DNA of 64,000 nt from Dyella silvae (GCF_026421305.1 NZ_JAPJBQ010000006.1:239615-303614), one strand, 5' to 3'; counted from the stretch's first letter, positions 34,772-43,409 are shown. Program-made: numbers and translations. The notes: a model not told the origin generated them from the letters alone.

Positions 34772-34787
34772 GCTGACCTAAGTCAGC
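34772..34787 (+). promoter_or_regulatory. FNR/DNR-like palindrome upstream of DUF2249 gene
   Basis: GCTGACCTAAGTCAGC, a perfect 6-bp inverted repeat with a CTAA spacer. It resembles CRP/FNR-family sites (TTGAC-N4-GTCAA) except for the outermost bases. It lies 65 bases before the DUF2249 start, in a neighbourhood of nitrite-reduction genes, where a DNR- or FNR-type activator would be expected. The site is seen; the regulator is inferred. Confidence 0.55.
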
Positions 34788-34851
34788 GACATCGAGCGAG
34801 CCGGTAGCGTACGTTGAAACTCCCGTAGTCAACAGGCCTCACCGTACTTCC

Positions 34852-35163
34852 ATGCCCACAGATACTCCCCTCGATACCAGCATTCATGCCTTTGATGCCC
34901 GAGGTGTAGCCCGCCGCTTTCGTCACGCAGCCATTTTTGGCGCCCTTGACGCCTTGCAGCCAGGCGAAACCATGCGCTTCTTCAACGACCATAACCCGCT
35001 GCCGCTCATTGCCCAACTGCGTGACCGTTTTGGCGACAAGCTGACGTTTACCTATCGACAGACCCATCCTGAGCTCACCGTGATCGACATCAGCGTTACC
35101 GACGAGTCGGCCACGAGTCGGAACAAGCATGCGGAGGGTGGCTGTTGCGGGAGTTGTGGTTAA
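34852..35163 (+). CDS. DUF2249 protein with C-terminal Cys motif
   Basis: A 103-residue protein. DTSIHAFDARGVARRFRHAAIFGALDAL and GETMRFFNDHNPLPLIAQL match the DUF2249 (SirA/hemerythrin-associated) pattern, common beside NO and nitrite reductase genes. It ends with GGCCGSCG, a CCGxCG motif that can hold a metal or Fe-S centre. It reads toward the SCO/NirV/NirK cluster (opposite strand). Probable role in nitrogen-oxide or metal-centre maintenance; not shown. The ribosome site is weak. Confidence 0.8.
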   Translation: MPTDTPLDTSIHAFDARGVARRFRHAAIFGALDALQPGETMRFFNDHNPLPLIAQLRDRFGDKLTFTYRQTHPELTVIDISVTDESATSRNKHAEGGCCGSCG

Positions 35164-35307
35164 CACGATGACGATCAGGGGTCCGCTGAACCTGGTTTTC
35201 GGCGGGTGCCCTGCGCGGTGCAGGAAAGTGGCCAATTCGAATGCGCAGTCTTCCTGCACCGCTCGATGGGATGGATTTCCCGCCGAAGGATGCGCACCAG
35301 AAGCGCA

Positions 35308-35874
35308 TCAACCCGACGCGAGCGCCTTGCGCACGGCGTCCACGAAGGCCGGGTCGAGTCGTCCGATGATGGTGGTGCGCGCGATGATGCGCCCGTCGGG
35401 ATCGAGCAGGATCAATTCGCTGGAGTGATTGAAATCGCCGTCAGGCAATTGTCGGTACTGCAGGCCGAGCAGTGCCGAAAGTGCGCGCACGTCCTGAGGC
35501 TCAGCGCGTGCCAGCGTCCAGTGGGGCGCATCGAGCTGGCGCTTCTGCGCGTACTGGTGGAGGGCCGCCACGTTGTCGCGTGCCGGGTCGAAGCTCACGG
35601 CAAGAAGATCCAGCTTATCGCGCGCCGGTTCTTCCACTGCTTTGCGGGTCGCCTTCATGGTGTCCACCGTCATCGGGCAGACCATCGTGCAGGACGTATA
35701 GAACATCGTTACCAGTTGTACGCGGCCCCGGCGCGCGGAAAGCGGCCAGCTGTGTCCATCCTGATCGGTAAGCTTCGCGCCGAGCTGGTAGATCGAGTCG
35801 CCGGGCAACGGCGTCGCCGCAAGCAACGGACCGGCGGCCAGCAGGCACAACCACAACATCAGCAGACGCTTCAT
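35308..35874 (-). CDS. SCO1/SenC-family copper chaperone
   Basis: A 188-residue exported thioredoxin-fold protein from the ATG at 35874 (GAGGAA upstream), with signal MKRLLMLWLCLLAAGPLLAA. The copper site is complete: C62 and C66 in TSCTMVCPM and the distal His in FNHSSELILLDPDG. It probably delivers copper to NirK encoded upstream in the same operon. Spacing to the NirV-like gene is 7 bases. Such a SCO in a nirK operon, rather than beside cytochrome oxidase, points to a nitrite-reductase role. Confidence 0.9.
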   Translation of the reverse strand: MKRLLMLWLCLLAAGPLLAATPLPGDSIYQLGAKLTDQDGHSWPLSARRGRVQLVTMFYTSCTMVCPMTVDTMKATRKAVEEPARDKLDLLAVSFDPARDNVAALHQYAQKRQLDAPHWTLARAEPQDVRALSALLGLQYRQLPDGDFNHSSELILLDPDGRIIARTTIIGRLDPAFVDAVRKALASG

Positions 35875-35881
35875 GGGTTCC

Positions 35882-36655
35882 TCACTCGGGCCGGGCGCAA
35901 CGGAAGCCCATGTTGTTGGTGGTGTCGGACGCCTTGAGTGCCGAGAGCATGGCCACGCGCATGAGCGTGGCGTAGTTTTCCTTCTGCTGCATGTTGGCGG
36001 CACCCGCGCCGCAGAAACGCACCTTGTCGGCGCCATCCTGCTCACGACCATCGCCACTCACCAGCAAGGCGTTGAAGTCGTCCACCCATTCCCATACCAG
36101 GCCATTAAGGTCGCGCACGCCGTGCACGTCCGCTTCGCCGCCCACCAGGGGCAACGCGGTGCCCGACGGGCGGCCGTACCAGTCCAGCACGCGGTTGCGC
36201 CACGCGGGATCGCTGCGGGCGTCGGCGCGATGGGTGTCGGCGGCCGCAGCGTATTCCCACTCGTACCACGTGGGCAGACGTGCCTGTTCGCTTTCGCAGA
36301 ACGCCTGTGCGGCGAACCAGCTCACCCGGATCACCGGCTGGCGCGGCAGCGCATCAGGGCCGAGCGCGTCGGCGCTGGCCCATTGCGAGAGGTACTGCTT
36401 GTCGGCGAAGACCGTGGCCACGCGATCGCGCGCCCATTGGGGATGGGCGGTGACGAACGCCAGGAACTCGGCATTCGTCACCGGCTCGGTACGCAAGTGG
36501 AACGGCTTGATCTGCGCAGGCGCACTCTTGTTGTCGGCAGCAAGCACACTGGCGAAGCTGCCGCCGGGCAACGGTACATACTCCGCCGCCAACGACGCCG
36601 TCGTCGCACCTATGCCGATGATCAGCCACACCCAACGCATACCGATCGAACCCAT
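35882..36655 (-). CDS. nirV: NirV-like formylglycine-generating-enzyme family protein
   Basis: A 257-residue exported protein. The ATG overlaps the NirK stop by one base (TGATG), so it is translationally coupled; TTG at 36658 is an alternative. Hydrophobic signal MRWVWLIIGIGATTASLAA. FGE/SUMF1-type motifs follow: YVPLPGGSF, LRTEPVTNAEFLAFV, QPVIRVSWFAAQAFCESEQARLPTWYEWEYAA, LNGLVWEWVDDF and NMGFRCAR. NirV in denitrifiers carries this fold and accompanies NirK; its exact role in nitrite reductase maturation is not settled. Confidence 0.85.
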   Translation of the reverse strand: MGSIGMRWVWLIIGIGATTASLAAEYVPLPGGSFASVLAADNKSAPAQIKPFHLRTEPVTNAEFLAFVTAHPQWARDRVATVFADKQYLSQWASADALGPDALPRQPVIRVSWFAAQAFCESEQARLPTWYEWEYAAAADTHRADARSDPAWRNRVLDWYGRPSGTALPLVGGEADVHGVRDLNGLVWEWVDDFNALLVSGDGREQDGADKVRFCGAGAANMQQKENYATLMRVAMLSALKASDTTNNMGFRCARPE

Positions 36656-38181
36656 CAATGGCCTGCCGCCGGAGCCGGCGCAGGGTTGGCGCGTACCTTG
36701 GCCACCTCTTCCTTGGTGATCTGCCCGCCCGGGTTGCTCCAGCTGTTGAGCACGAAGGTCAGGATGTTGGCCACCTCGTCGTCGGTGAGCTGGCTCATCG
36801 GCGGCATCACCGAGTCGTAGTCCTTGCCGTTGACCGTGAGCTTGCCGGTGTGGCCCTGCAGCGGAATGGCGATCAGATCGTCCTTGCTCAACTTGGCCAG
36901 GAAATCGGATTTGGCCAGCGGCGGGAACACGCCTTCCAGACCTTCACCGTTGGCCTGATGACACACCGAGCAAGTGCCGGTGAACAACTGCTTGCCCGCA
37001 GCGATCTGCTCGTCTTTGCTGAGAGTGCCGCTTGCGTGGGCCTGGGCGGCGACGGCCACGGCCTGCAGGTTCGGTTCGGCGCGATCACCCAGGTACACCG
37101 AATCCACTTCCTTGCCCGAATAGATCGCCTTGTTCTCCGGCCCTTCCACCTTGAGGATGCCCATCGCGCCCTTGTTGAAGGCACGCAGGATCGAGTGGTC
37201 GACCAGCACGTAACTGCCCGGCACGTCGACGTGGAACTCGGCCATCATCGCGCCGCCGGCGGGAATCAAGGTGGTCTGCACATTTTCCTGCGCGTGCTTA
37301 CCGCCTTCGTAGTAAACCTTGTCGAAGATCTCACCGATCACGTGAAAGCTCGACACCAGGTTCGGACCGCCATTGCCGACGAACAGGCGTACCGTCTCGC
37401 CCACCTTGGCGTTCAACGCATGGTCGCCGGTGAGCGCGCCTTCGTGGCCGTTGAAGAGCACATAGGTCGGGCGCTCGTCGATGGCCTTGTCCATGTCGAA
37501 CGGCTGGTGACCCTTCTCCCGATATTTGCCGGTGGTGTAGAAATCGCCCTGCATCACGTAGTACTCGTGATCCACCTTGGGCATGCCTTCCGGCGGCTCG
37601 ACCAGGATAAGGCCGTACATGCCATTGCCGATGTGCATGCCCACCGGTGCCGTCGCGCAGTGGTAGACGAAGATGCCGGCGTTGAGCGCCTTGAAGGTGA
37701 ACTGGCTTTCATGGCCCGGTGCAGTAAAGCTCGACGCTGCACCGCCGCCCGGGCCGGTGACACCGTGCAGGTCGATGTTGTGCGGCATCTTGCTGTCCGG
37801 CGAGTTCTTCAGATGGAACTCCACCGTGTCGCCCTGACGCACGCGGATGAAGCTGCCGGGCACCGTACCGCCGAACGTCCAGTAGGTGTAGGTGACGCCT
37901 TCTGAAATCGGCATCTCCTTCTCGATCACTTCAAGCTCCACGATCACCTTGGCCGGATGATCGCGATGGATCGGCGGCGGCACGTTCGGTGGCACGCCCA
38001 GTTCGGCATGGATGGGATCGCCCTGCGGCGGACCGAAGTCCCCGGGTACCGACGACGCGGCATGTTCGCCCGGTGCCGCAGCAGGGGTACTCCCGGCGGT
38101 ATCGCTCGCCGGCTTGCCGGAGCAAGCTGCCAAGGCCAGCACGCAGCCGGCTACCAGCATGGTCTTCAACTGCTGCTTCAT
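36655..38181 (-). CDS. nirK: Copper nitrite reductase NirK with C-terminal cytochrome c domain
   Basis: A 508-residue lipoprotein (lipobox ending ALAAC20) from the ATG at 38181 behind GGGGAGC. Two cupredoxin domains carry the type 1 and type 2 copper ligands: [21 protein letters not shown] and [12 protein letters not shown]-terminal cytochrome c domain follows (CSVCH at 404-408, axial Met in SVMPPMSQL). It reduces nitrite to NO in the periplasm, taking electrons directly through its own heme. The fusion is known from Ralstonia and Rhodanobacter type NirK. First gene of the nirK-nirV-SCO operon. Confidence 0.95.
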   Translation of the reverse strand: MKQQLKTMLVAGCVLALAACSGKPASDTAGSTPAAAPGEHAASSVPGDFGPPQGDPIHAELGVPPNVPPPIHRDHPAKVIVELEVIEKEMPISEGVTYTYWTFGGTVPGSFIRVRQGDTVEFHLKNSPDSKMPHNIDLHGVTGPGGGAASSFTAPGHESQFTFKALNAGIFVYHCATAPVGMHIGNGMYGLILVEPPEGMPKVDHEYYVMQGDFYTTGKYREKGHQPFDMDKAIDERPTYVLFNGHEGALTGDHALNAKVGETVRLFVGNGGPNLVSSFHVIGEIFDKVYYEGGKHAQENVQTTLIPAGGAMMAEFHVDVPGSYVLVDHSILRAFNKGAMGILKVEGPENKAIYSGKEVDSVYLGDRAEPNLQAVAVAAQAHASGTLSKDEQIAAGKQLFTGTCSVCHQANGEGLEGVFPPLAKSDFLAKLSKDDLIAIPLQGHTGKLTVNGKDYDSVMPPMSQLTDDEVANILTFVLNSWSNPGGQITKEEVAKVRANPAPAPAAGH

Positions 38182-38370
38182 CGTGATGCTCCCCTTTGGA
38201 TTCACGTCATGCAGCCCGGCATACCCACCGCCCAGCGACTCCGGCCACAGGAACGCAGTGAATAAAAATTTCGGGAACCTTGCGCCCGGCGGTGTGTGCG
38301 CCCCGTCAACGCGGGTCGCCGGGCCCTGGATCAAGCCCGGTCCATCTCGCTCTACCCCGTTTTTATCTCG

Positions 38371-38964
38371 CTATAGGGACTCGGATAGTTGACCAGCGCG
38401 CAGTACCGACTCGGCCATCTGCCTGAACACGCGATCCATCTCCACCGAGGTAAGCGGCGGCCTTTCATGCAGCCACCATTCCAGCAGGTTGAAGAGCGCA
38501 CCGGCGATGAACTGCACCGACACTTCCCGCCACGCATCCCCGGTACGCACGGATGATGAAGCTCGCTTCACTTCGTCGCGTACCAGCTCGACGAGAAGAC
38601 GCTTCAGTCGTACAAGAACTGCGTCACCACTGGGCTTGCCAGCCATGTATTGAAAGACGTCGCGATAGGCAGCCACATGTTCGAACATGTCCCTGCCGAA
38701 GCCGAACGATCCGGTGCGCCGATCAGGCGACCTGGCACGCACCTCGCGATACTGGCGGTGGAGCTGCTCATGCAGATCATCGAACCCGGCCAGTAGCAGC
38801 GCTTCCTTGCCGTCAAAATGTGCATAAAACGTCGTACGCCCGACATTGGCCCGATCGGTGATCTCCTGCACCGAAAGGCTCTCGAACCCTTTCTCCTGCA
38901 CCAGCTCCAGAAGGGCCGTGCGCAGCAGCGCCCGCGTGCGCTGAATCCTTCGGTCCTTCGGCAT
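38371..38964 (-). CDS. TetR-family transcriptional regulator
   Basis: About 197 residues from the ATG at 38964 (or 38970). The helix-turn-helix is complete: RIQRTRALLRTALLELVQEKGFESLSVQEITDRANVGRTTFYAHFDGKEALL. The C-terminal part is a helical ligand domain (RDMFEHVAAYRDVFQYM, VQFIAGALFNLLEWWLHERP). Its promoter contains a perfect 11-bp-arm palindrome, the probable operator shared with the divergent peroxiredoxin-like gene. Ligand unknown. Confidence 0.92.
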   Translation of the reverse strand: MPKDRRIQRTRALLRTALLELVQEKGFESLSVQEITDRANVGRTTFYAHFDGKEALLLAGFDDLHEQLHRQYREVRARSPDRRTGSFGFGRDMFEHVAAYRDVFQYMAGKPSGDAVLVRLKRLLVELVRDEVKRASSSVRTGDAWREVSVQFIAGALFNLLEWWLHERPPLTSVEMDRVFRQMAESVLRAGQLSESL

Positions 38965-38985
38965 ACCCATAACAGGCCCTCTATA

Positions 38986-39012
38986 CCGAACAAAACGGCC
39001 TGTTTTGTTCGG
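38986..39012 (+). promoter_or_regulatory. Perfect palindromic operator of the TetR regulator
   Basis: CCGAACAAAAC and GTTTTGTTCGG, complementary over all 11 bases, with a 5-base centre (GGCCT). It begins 22 bases upstream of the regulator's start, in the gap to the divergent peroxiredoxin-like gene. The size and symmetry are typical for a TetR dimer pair. Confidence 0.85.
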
Positions 39013-39133
39013 CTTTGAACATTAGACCCTTACCGTACTGGCTTCTTTGGCCAGGCGCGAAACACTATGCCCGCCAGCACACGGTACTTCGAGCGCAAGC
39101 GTTTTGCTCCATGTCCAACGGATGCCTCCGATC

Positions 39134-39769
39134 ATGTCTTCAATGAAAAGAAGCAGCAATAGCCCTCGCCTGCGGAAGGGCGCGTCTTTGCCTTTCCGCA
39201 ACTTGATCACGATCCACGGTGACTGCATCAACCTACCCGATGGATACCGCACCATACATTTGCAATTTCGCCGCTTCGCGGGATGTCCGATCTGCAAGCT
39301 CCATCTGCACGACATCGCCCAACGACATCAGGAGTTGGTGAAGGCAAACATTGTCGAGGTAGCGGTTTTTCACTCGACTGCGGAAGTCTTGCGCGAACAC
39401 GGCCATGCGCTCCCCTTCGCTCTGGTCGCCGATCCGGACAGAATCCTTTATCGCGAATTTGGCGTGGAAGCGTCGTTGCGATCAGTGCTTGATCCACGCG
39501 CATGGAAGGCCATCGTTCAAGGATTGGCACGCTTCGGGGCAGGGCGCAAGGCGGGCGAGTCAGCGATGGGGTTGCCGGCCGACTTCCTCATCAGCCGTGG
39601 CGGAAACATTCTCGACCTAAAGTACGGCGAACATGCGGACGATCACTGGTCCGTCGACGAGATACTTGAGCGATCCCGTGCGCTTGCTTTAGACATCCAT
39701 ACATCCGAGGCAACACAGACTCCAGAACCCGTAACTACGGAGTCAGCGCGCACTCTCTCGCGGAATTGA
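39134..39769 (+). CDS. Peroxiredoxin-like (AhpC/TSA-type) protein
   Basis: About 211 residues. Thioredoxin-fold opening LRKGASLPFRNLITIHGDCINL, then the redox motif FRRFAGCPICKLHLHDI (CPxC), VKANIVEVAVFHSTAEVLREHG, ALVADPDRILYREFGVEASL and MGLPADFLISRGGNILDLKYG. It belongs to the peroxiredoxin-like family that reduces peroxides or acts as disulphide reductase. The start is uncertain (ATG at 39125, 39134 or 39143; no clear ribosome site). It is the obvious target of the divergent TetR regulator through the shared palindrome. Confidence 0.85.
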   Translation: MSSMKRSSNSPRLRKGASLPFRNLITIHGDCINLPDGYRTIHLQFRRFAGCPICKLHLHDIAQRHQELVKANIVEVAVFHSTAEVLREHGHALPFALVADPDRILYREFGVEASLRSVLDPRAWKAIVQGLARFGAGRKAGESAMGLPADFLISRGGNILDLKYGEHADDHWSVDEILERSRALALDIHTSEATQTPEPVTTESARTLSRN

Positions 39770-39809
39770 TGCAGACGAGGATTAAAAGACCCCGGCTTTC
39801 CGGTTCTGG

Positions 39810-40439
39810 CTAGCCCAGCGACGCCGTCATCTGCGCAATGAGATGAGTCGCTGCTCCTTCCAGATGCCCTTGCAGCTTCCGGACAGCCTGCTCTGTTTCG
39901 CCCCGGCGCAGATGCTTCACGATAGCGTCGTGGTCACCCAGCCACCGAGGTTTCTTTGTGGGCATGGTGGCGTAAGCGCTGACGAACAGAACACACGTGC
40001 GGCGCAGCGCTTCGATCATGGCAAGCTGCCGCCGCCGGCCTGCGAGTTGATAAATCGCCCGGTGAAACGCCCAGTCGCCATCCGCCCAGTCAGGGCCGCC
40101 GGCATCGAGATCGGACTTGAGGCGCACGCGGTCGATCTCCTCGAGAGCTGCCGGCGTCATAGCCGCCGCGGCTCGCTGAAGGCAGTCACACTCCAACAGA
40201 ATGCGCAGGTCATATATCTCGCGAACTTCGTCCGGCGTCAGGCTGATGGTTTTAGCGCCACGATTGGCCTCGATTTCCACCAGCCCCTCAGCGGACAGGA
40301 TGCGCAACGCATCCCGAATGGGAATTCGGCTGACGCCGAATCGCTGGGCAAGCTCGACCTGGGAAAGATCCGTCCCGGGGCGCAGAACGCCTGCCATCAG
40401 TTCGCCTCGCAATTCGCTGGCTATCGTTTCCGGCGTCAT
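39810..40439 (-). CDS. GntR-family regulator, FCD (FadR-like) subfamily
   Basis: A 209-residue protein from the ATG at 40439 (GAGG nine bases upstream). Winged helix: IASELRGELMAGVLRPGTDLSQVELAQRFGVSRIPIRDALRILSAEGLVEIEANRGA. The FCD effector domain follows (EVREIYDLRILLECDCLQRAAAAM, DWAFHRAIYQLAGRRRQLAMIEAL, GDHDAIVKHLRRGETEQAVRKLQGHL) with its metal-binding Asp/His set. FCD proteins sense organic acids. The divergent OsmC gene and the palindrome between them suggest that it controls OsmC. Confidence 0.9.
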   Translation of the reverse strand: MTPETIASELRGELMAGVLRPGTDLSQVELAQRFGVSRIPIRDALRILSAEGLVEIEANRGAKTISLTPDEVREIYDLRILLECDCLQRAAAAMTPAALEEIDRVRLKSDLDAGGPDWADGDWAFHRAIYQLAGRRRQLAMIEALRRTCVLFVSAYATMPTKKPRWLGDHDAIVKHLRRGETEQAVRKLQGHLEGAATHLIAQMTASLG

Positions 40440-40476
40440 CGTCGCGCACCTCGTCATTGCCCTCGCCCAAGGCAAA

Positions 40477-40494
40477 GTGTATACATGTATACAC
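40477..40494 (+). promoter_or_regulatory. 18-bp perfect palindrome, GntR operator
   Basis: GTGTATACATGTATACAC is a perfect 9+9 palindrome. It lies 37 bases upstream of the GntR start and 20 bases upstream of OsmC, with the TGTATACA word typical for FCD-type GntR sites. It can control both divergent genes. Confidence 0.85.
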
Positions 40495-40514
40495 AAACGC
40501 TTCAAGGGTGATCG

Positions 40515-40985
40515 ATGACCAAGCATCATGATTTCACTGCACAGATCGTCTGGACGGGCGATCGTGGCGAGGGAACAAAGACCTATCGGGGCTACGACCG
40601 CACCTGGCGCATAGAGACGCCGGGCAAGGCACCCATTGCCTGCTCTAACGATCCAATGCTCGGAGGCGACCCCTCCAAACCCAATCCGGAAGACCTGCTT
40701 CTCGCGAGCCTCTCGGCCTGCCACATGCTTTGGTATTTACATCTGGCGAGTAACGCGGGGATCGTCGTGAAGCAGTATGAGGACGCGCCACTTGGGGTTG
40801 GCGAGACCGGATCGCGCGGCGAGGGACGATTCATCAGCGCGGTGCTTCGGCCGAAGATTGCCGTGGAACGCGGCGCGGATCTCGTAAAGGCCGATGCGCT
40901 GCATCATGAGGTCCATCAGTTTTGCTTCATCGCGCGATCGGTCAATTTTCCGATCAGCTATGAGCCGACCTTTATCGAAGTTTGA
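40515..40985 (+). CDS. OsmC-family peroxidase
   Basis: A 156-residue protein (AGGG before the ATG). RTWRIETPGKAPIACSNDPMLGGDPSKPNPEDLLLASLSACHMLWYLHLA contains the OsmC Cys-bearing helix (SACH). The second conserved Cys lies in HEVHQFCFIARSVNF. Members reduce organic hydroperoxides with paired Cys. Divergent from the GntR regulator over a common operator. Confidence 0.92.
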   Translation: MTKHHDFTAQIVWTGDRGEGTKTYRGYDRTWRIETPGKAPIACSNDPMLGGDPSKPNPEDLLLASLSACHMLWYLHLASNAGIVVKQYEDAPLGVGETGSRGEGRFISAVLRPKIAVERGADLVKADALHHEVHQFCFIARSVNFPISYEPTFIEV

Positions 40986-41051
40986 TCCTCAAACGGGAAT
41001 GCATCGCCGAAGTGCAACGTCCGTCCATGGACTCCACCCGGCTTCTGGTTG

Positions 41052-41073
41052 CTGCACCGCTCAGGCGGTGCAG
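41052..41073. terminator. Hairpin between convergent OsmC and hydrolase genes
   Basis: CTGCACCGC and GCGGTGCAG pair perfectly around TCAG, 66 bases after the OsmC stop and 88 before the hydrolase stop. There is no U tract on either side; probably a bidirectional 3' hairpin. Confidence 0.55.
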
Positions 41074-41161
41074 AGCCATGATGCGCTAGTCGCGGAATCG
41101 ACGCCGACGAAGTTCAAGAAGTGCGCTCTGGCTTCACACTTCGTTTTCTCAATCATCCGAT

Positions 41162-42148
41162 TCACACAGCCCAAAGCCTGCGTGCTTCCTCGGCGATAAC
41201 GTCCGGAAACTCCTCAGGAAAAAACAGCTTTGCGCCTTCCATCCATCGCACACCTTGTGACCGCGGCAGCGCGTGGTCCAGATAGGCAGCATCGTTCGGC
41301 GAAAAGATGGTGTCGCCCGTGCCCCATACGATGCGCACCGGTTTTTGACTCTGCCTGAGCAACGGTTCCGTGCCGGCCAGTGGATTCGGTGCGAGGCCCA
41401 TGGCGTAAGCGTTGGTGAGTGCTCTGCGCGCTGGTGACTCGACCAGTGGCCCGAGATACATGTCGATGGTCTCGTCGGCGAGCTTCTCCGGGTAGGTGAA
41501 GGTCATGCCACCGAGCCCCTTGTCTGAGCGTGCCAGATGCTTGTCGGCGACCCATGGAGCAAGCCATTCCTCTGCAAAGCGCCCCTTCCTTGCCAGGTCG
41601 ATGACGGGGATGACTGCCGGAGGCGGACAGTTATTTTCTACATCGCAGTTGGTGAGGAGCACGGTGCGCACTCGATCAGGGTGAAGCGTAAAGAAGAGCT
41701 GCGCGATGGCACCGCCACTGTCATTGGCGACGATGTCGACGTCACGGATGGAAAGCGCGTCCAGCAGTGCGATGAGCATCTGAACCTGAGTTGCAGGCGT
41801 TATGTGGACGCCCTCGGCGACCTGGGTGTAACCCAGGCCGAGCGAGTCGGGTGCTATGCAACGGCGATAAGGCGACAACCGTTCTATCGCGCCTCGCCAT
41901 TGAAAGCTGTTCAGCGGGAAGCCGTGGAGGAATAGGGCAACCTGTCCGCTGCCACGATCGGTATAGGCGATATTGCCGAACCGCGTGGTGAGAAAGCGTC
42001 GCTGTGCATTCCAGTTCTTCGCCTCCTCCCTCACTCCACCTGATCCTGCGAAGGCCGCGTCATGCGCCGTAACGCGAGATGCACAGCCGGCAACTACTCC
42101 GGCAGCCAATGCACTCATACCGAAACCGAGAAACTGTCTACGCTTCAT
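41162..42148 (-). CDS. Tat-exported lipoprotein alpha/beta-hydrolase
   Basis: A 328-residue protein with AGGGA before the ATG. The N-terminus MKRRQFLGFGMSALAAGVVAGC is a twin-arginine signal with a lipobox (C22). The alpha/beta-hydrolase domain has the oxyanion motif HGFPLNSFQWRG. The nucleophile elbow reads VANDSGGAI, placing Asp (D143) where serine hydrolases have Ser, as in epoxide hydrolases and haloalkane dehalogenases. Late catalytic residues lie around WGTGDTIFSPNDAAYL. The substrate may be an epoxide or halogenated compound; the family also holds serine-type enzymes, so this needs alignment. Confidence 0.85.
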   Translation of the reverse strand: MKRRQFLGFGMSALAAGVVAGCASRVTAHDAAFAGSGGVREEAKNWNAQRRFLTTRFGNIAYTDRGSGQVALFLHGFPLNSFQWRGAIERLSPYRRCIAPDSLGLGYTQVAEGVHITPATQVQMLIALLDALSIRDVDIVANDSGGAIAQLFFTLHPDRVRTVLLTNCDVENNCPPPAVIPVIDLARKGRFAEEWLAPWVADKHLARSDKGLGGMTFTYPEKLADETIDMYLGPLVESPARRALTNAYAMGLAPNPLAGTEPLLRQSQKPVRIVWGTGDTIFSPNDAAYLDHALPRSQGVRWMEGAKLFFPEEFPDVIAEEARRLWAV

Positions 42149-42327
42149 CTCATTATCCCTGCAGGTTGGGCGTAAATTCCGGCGCCGAGTGCACTTCGTC
42201 TCAGCGCCCTCACTGTCGACTCGCCCGGGGAAAGCGCCATCCGACCCGGGCTTTTAACCATCTTTGATTCTTATCTTTTAGGTCGAAAGCGGCTGCGAGC
42301 TAAGCGGCACTTTGCTAAGCGCATGGC

Positions 42328-42873
42328 TCAGGATTGGCCAATCCAAAGCCGAGGAATGCCACGCAGTAACAGCCATAGCGCAAAAGTGACGGCGTACAGG
42401 AGGAAGGCCCCGTAGATCACCAAGCCAAAGAATGAGTCGGTGAACGAGGCCACAAACAAACCCGCACGACCACTTGCCACGTTTGTCGTCAACACAAAGA
42501 AGAATGGGAAGAGTACGAGCGCCCCCAGAAAGATCGCGCCAAACACCGTCAGGAAGATCCTGTCAGAAAGACCTTTTTTTGGCTGAGGTGAGGCACGAAG
42601 GAGCCTGTCGAACCTGAAGAGGTAGACCGGCACGATGGATATGTATCCCAGGATCAAATAGATCAAAGAACGAAGCCGGTGCGTGTCGCTCGCACTGTCT
42701 TGTTCGAATAGTGGGCTTTCCACCCAGGTGCGGATACCAGGCACAAGCTCTACCGTCGCGTGTGCAGCCACAGCCAGAAGCATGCTGGCTATCAGATAGT
42801 GATAGACATAGGCCTTCCATGATGAACCCATAGGGTCAGAATCTTCTTCCCGGCGACTCTTCGATTGATCCAT
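42328..42873 (-). CDS. Hypothetical four-helix membrane protein
   Basis: A 181-residue protein from the ATG at 42873 (GGGAG upstream). Four hydrophobic segments: YLIASMLLAVAAHATVELV, SLIYLILGYISIVPVYLF, FLTVFGAIFLGALVLFPFFFVLT and FFGLVIYGAFLLYAVTFALWLLL. The N-terminal 20 residues are charged and cytoplasmic. No family recognised. Isolated on the minus strand. Confidence 0.75.
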   Translation of the reverse strand: MDQSKSRREEDSDPMGSSWKAYVYHYLIASMLLAVAAHATVELVPGIRTWVESPLFEQDSASDTHRLRSLIYLILGYISIVPVYLFRFDRLLRASPQPKKGLSDRIFLTVFGAIFLGALVLFPFFFVLTTNVASGRAGLFVASFTDSFFGLVIYGAFLLYAVTFALWLLLRGIPRLWIGQS

Positions 42874-43409
42874 CAATCCAGCTCCCGTCTTTAACGCCTT
42901 TCGATCGCCGCTCAATGTAGCGCCTTGGGGCCATGTCTCGGCATGCGCTCAGGATGTCCGCTTCGAATCGGAAGCAGACCTGTCGCGTACGGCAGCTTGG
43001 TTCAGGCGCCATGTGTTGCTCGAGCGAGGCGAGGCTGGAGCAGCCACCAGAACTCCAGTGCCTGGTACCTGCATGGTGCCTGGCCACTTGCACTGACTCG
43101 ACCTCGCAGAGCGGCCGGCGGCGCACATTGCGCTGGCCACTGCCCCTCTCATCGCCCCTCTCCCCTGTTGCCACAAACACTATGCCAGATCGGCGCCGGG
43201 CAGCGCCGGCAACTGGCCTGGTGGCTTGGGCATAGCTCGTGCCACCCCTTCCGACGCATCAGCGCTGCTTTTTTCAGGTGGCCGGGCAAGGTTGGGTGGA
43301 GATTGAAGCTGGCCCGGGCTCCCGTCGCCCATGCCGCGCCAGTTCGCCTTTTCTTGATGCAGCTTGCGCTAAACCTGTCCGTTCAGGGGACAACACCGGG
43401 CATCCGCGC
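42874..43409. other. Intergenic region with one palindromic repeat
   Basis: 536 bases between divergent genes. It contains a copy of the palindromic repeat at 42954-42980. It probably also holds the autotransporter promoter, but no clear -35/-10 pair is visible. No gene is supported. Confidence 0.5.
42954..42980. repeat. Imperfect palindromic repeat (REP-like), copy 2
   Basis: TGTCCGCTTCGAATCGGAA followed by GCAGACCT. It shares GTCCGCTTCG-N2-TCGGAAGC-GAC with the other copies. Confidence 0.6.

Noticed and set aside
38182..38370. FNR/DNR site in the nirK promoter
   Set aside because: Only one half-site (TTGATCC on the minus strand near 38330) is visible; the partner half is missing, so no site is claimed.
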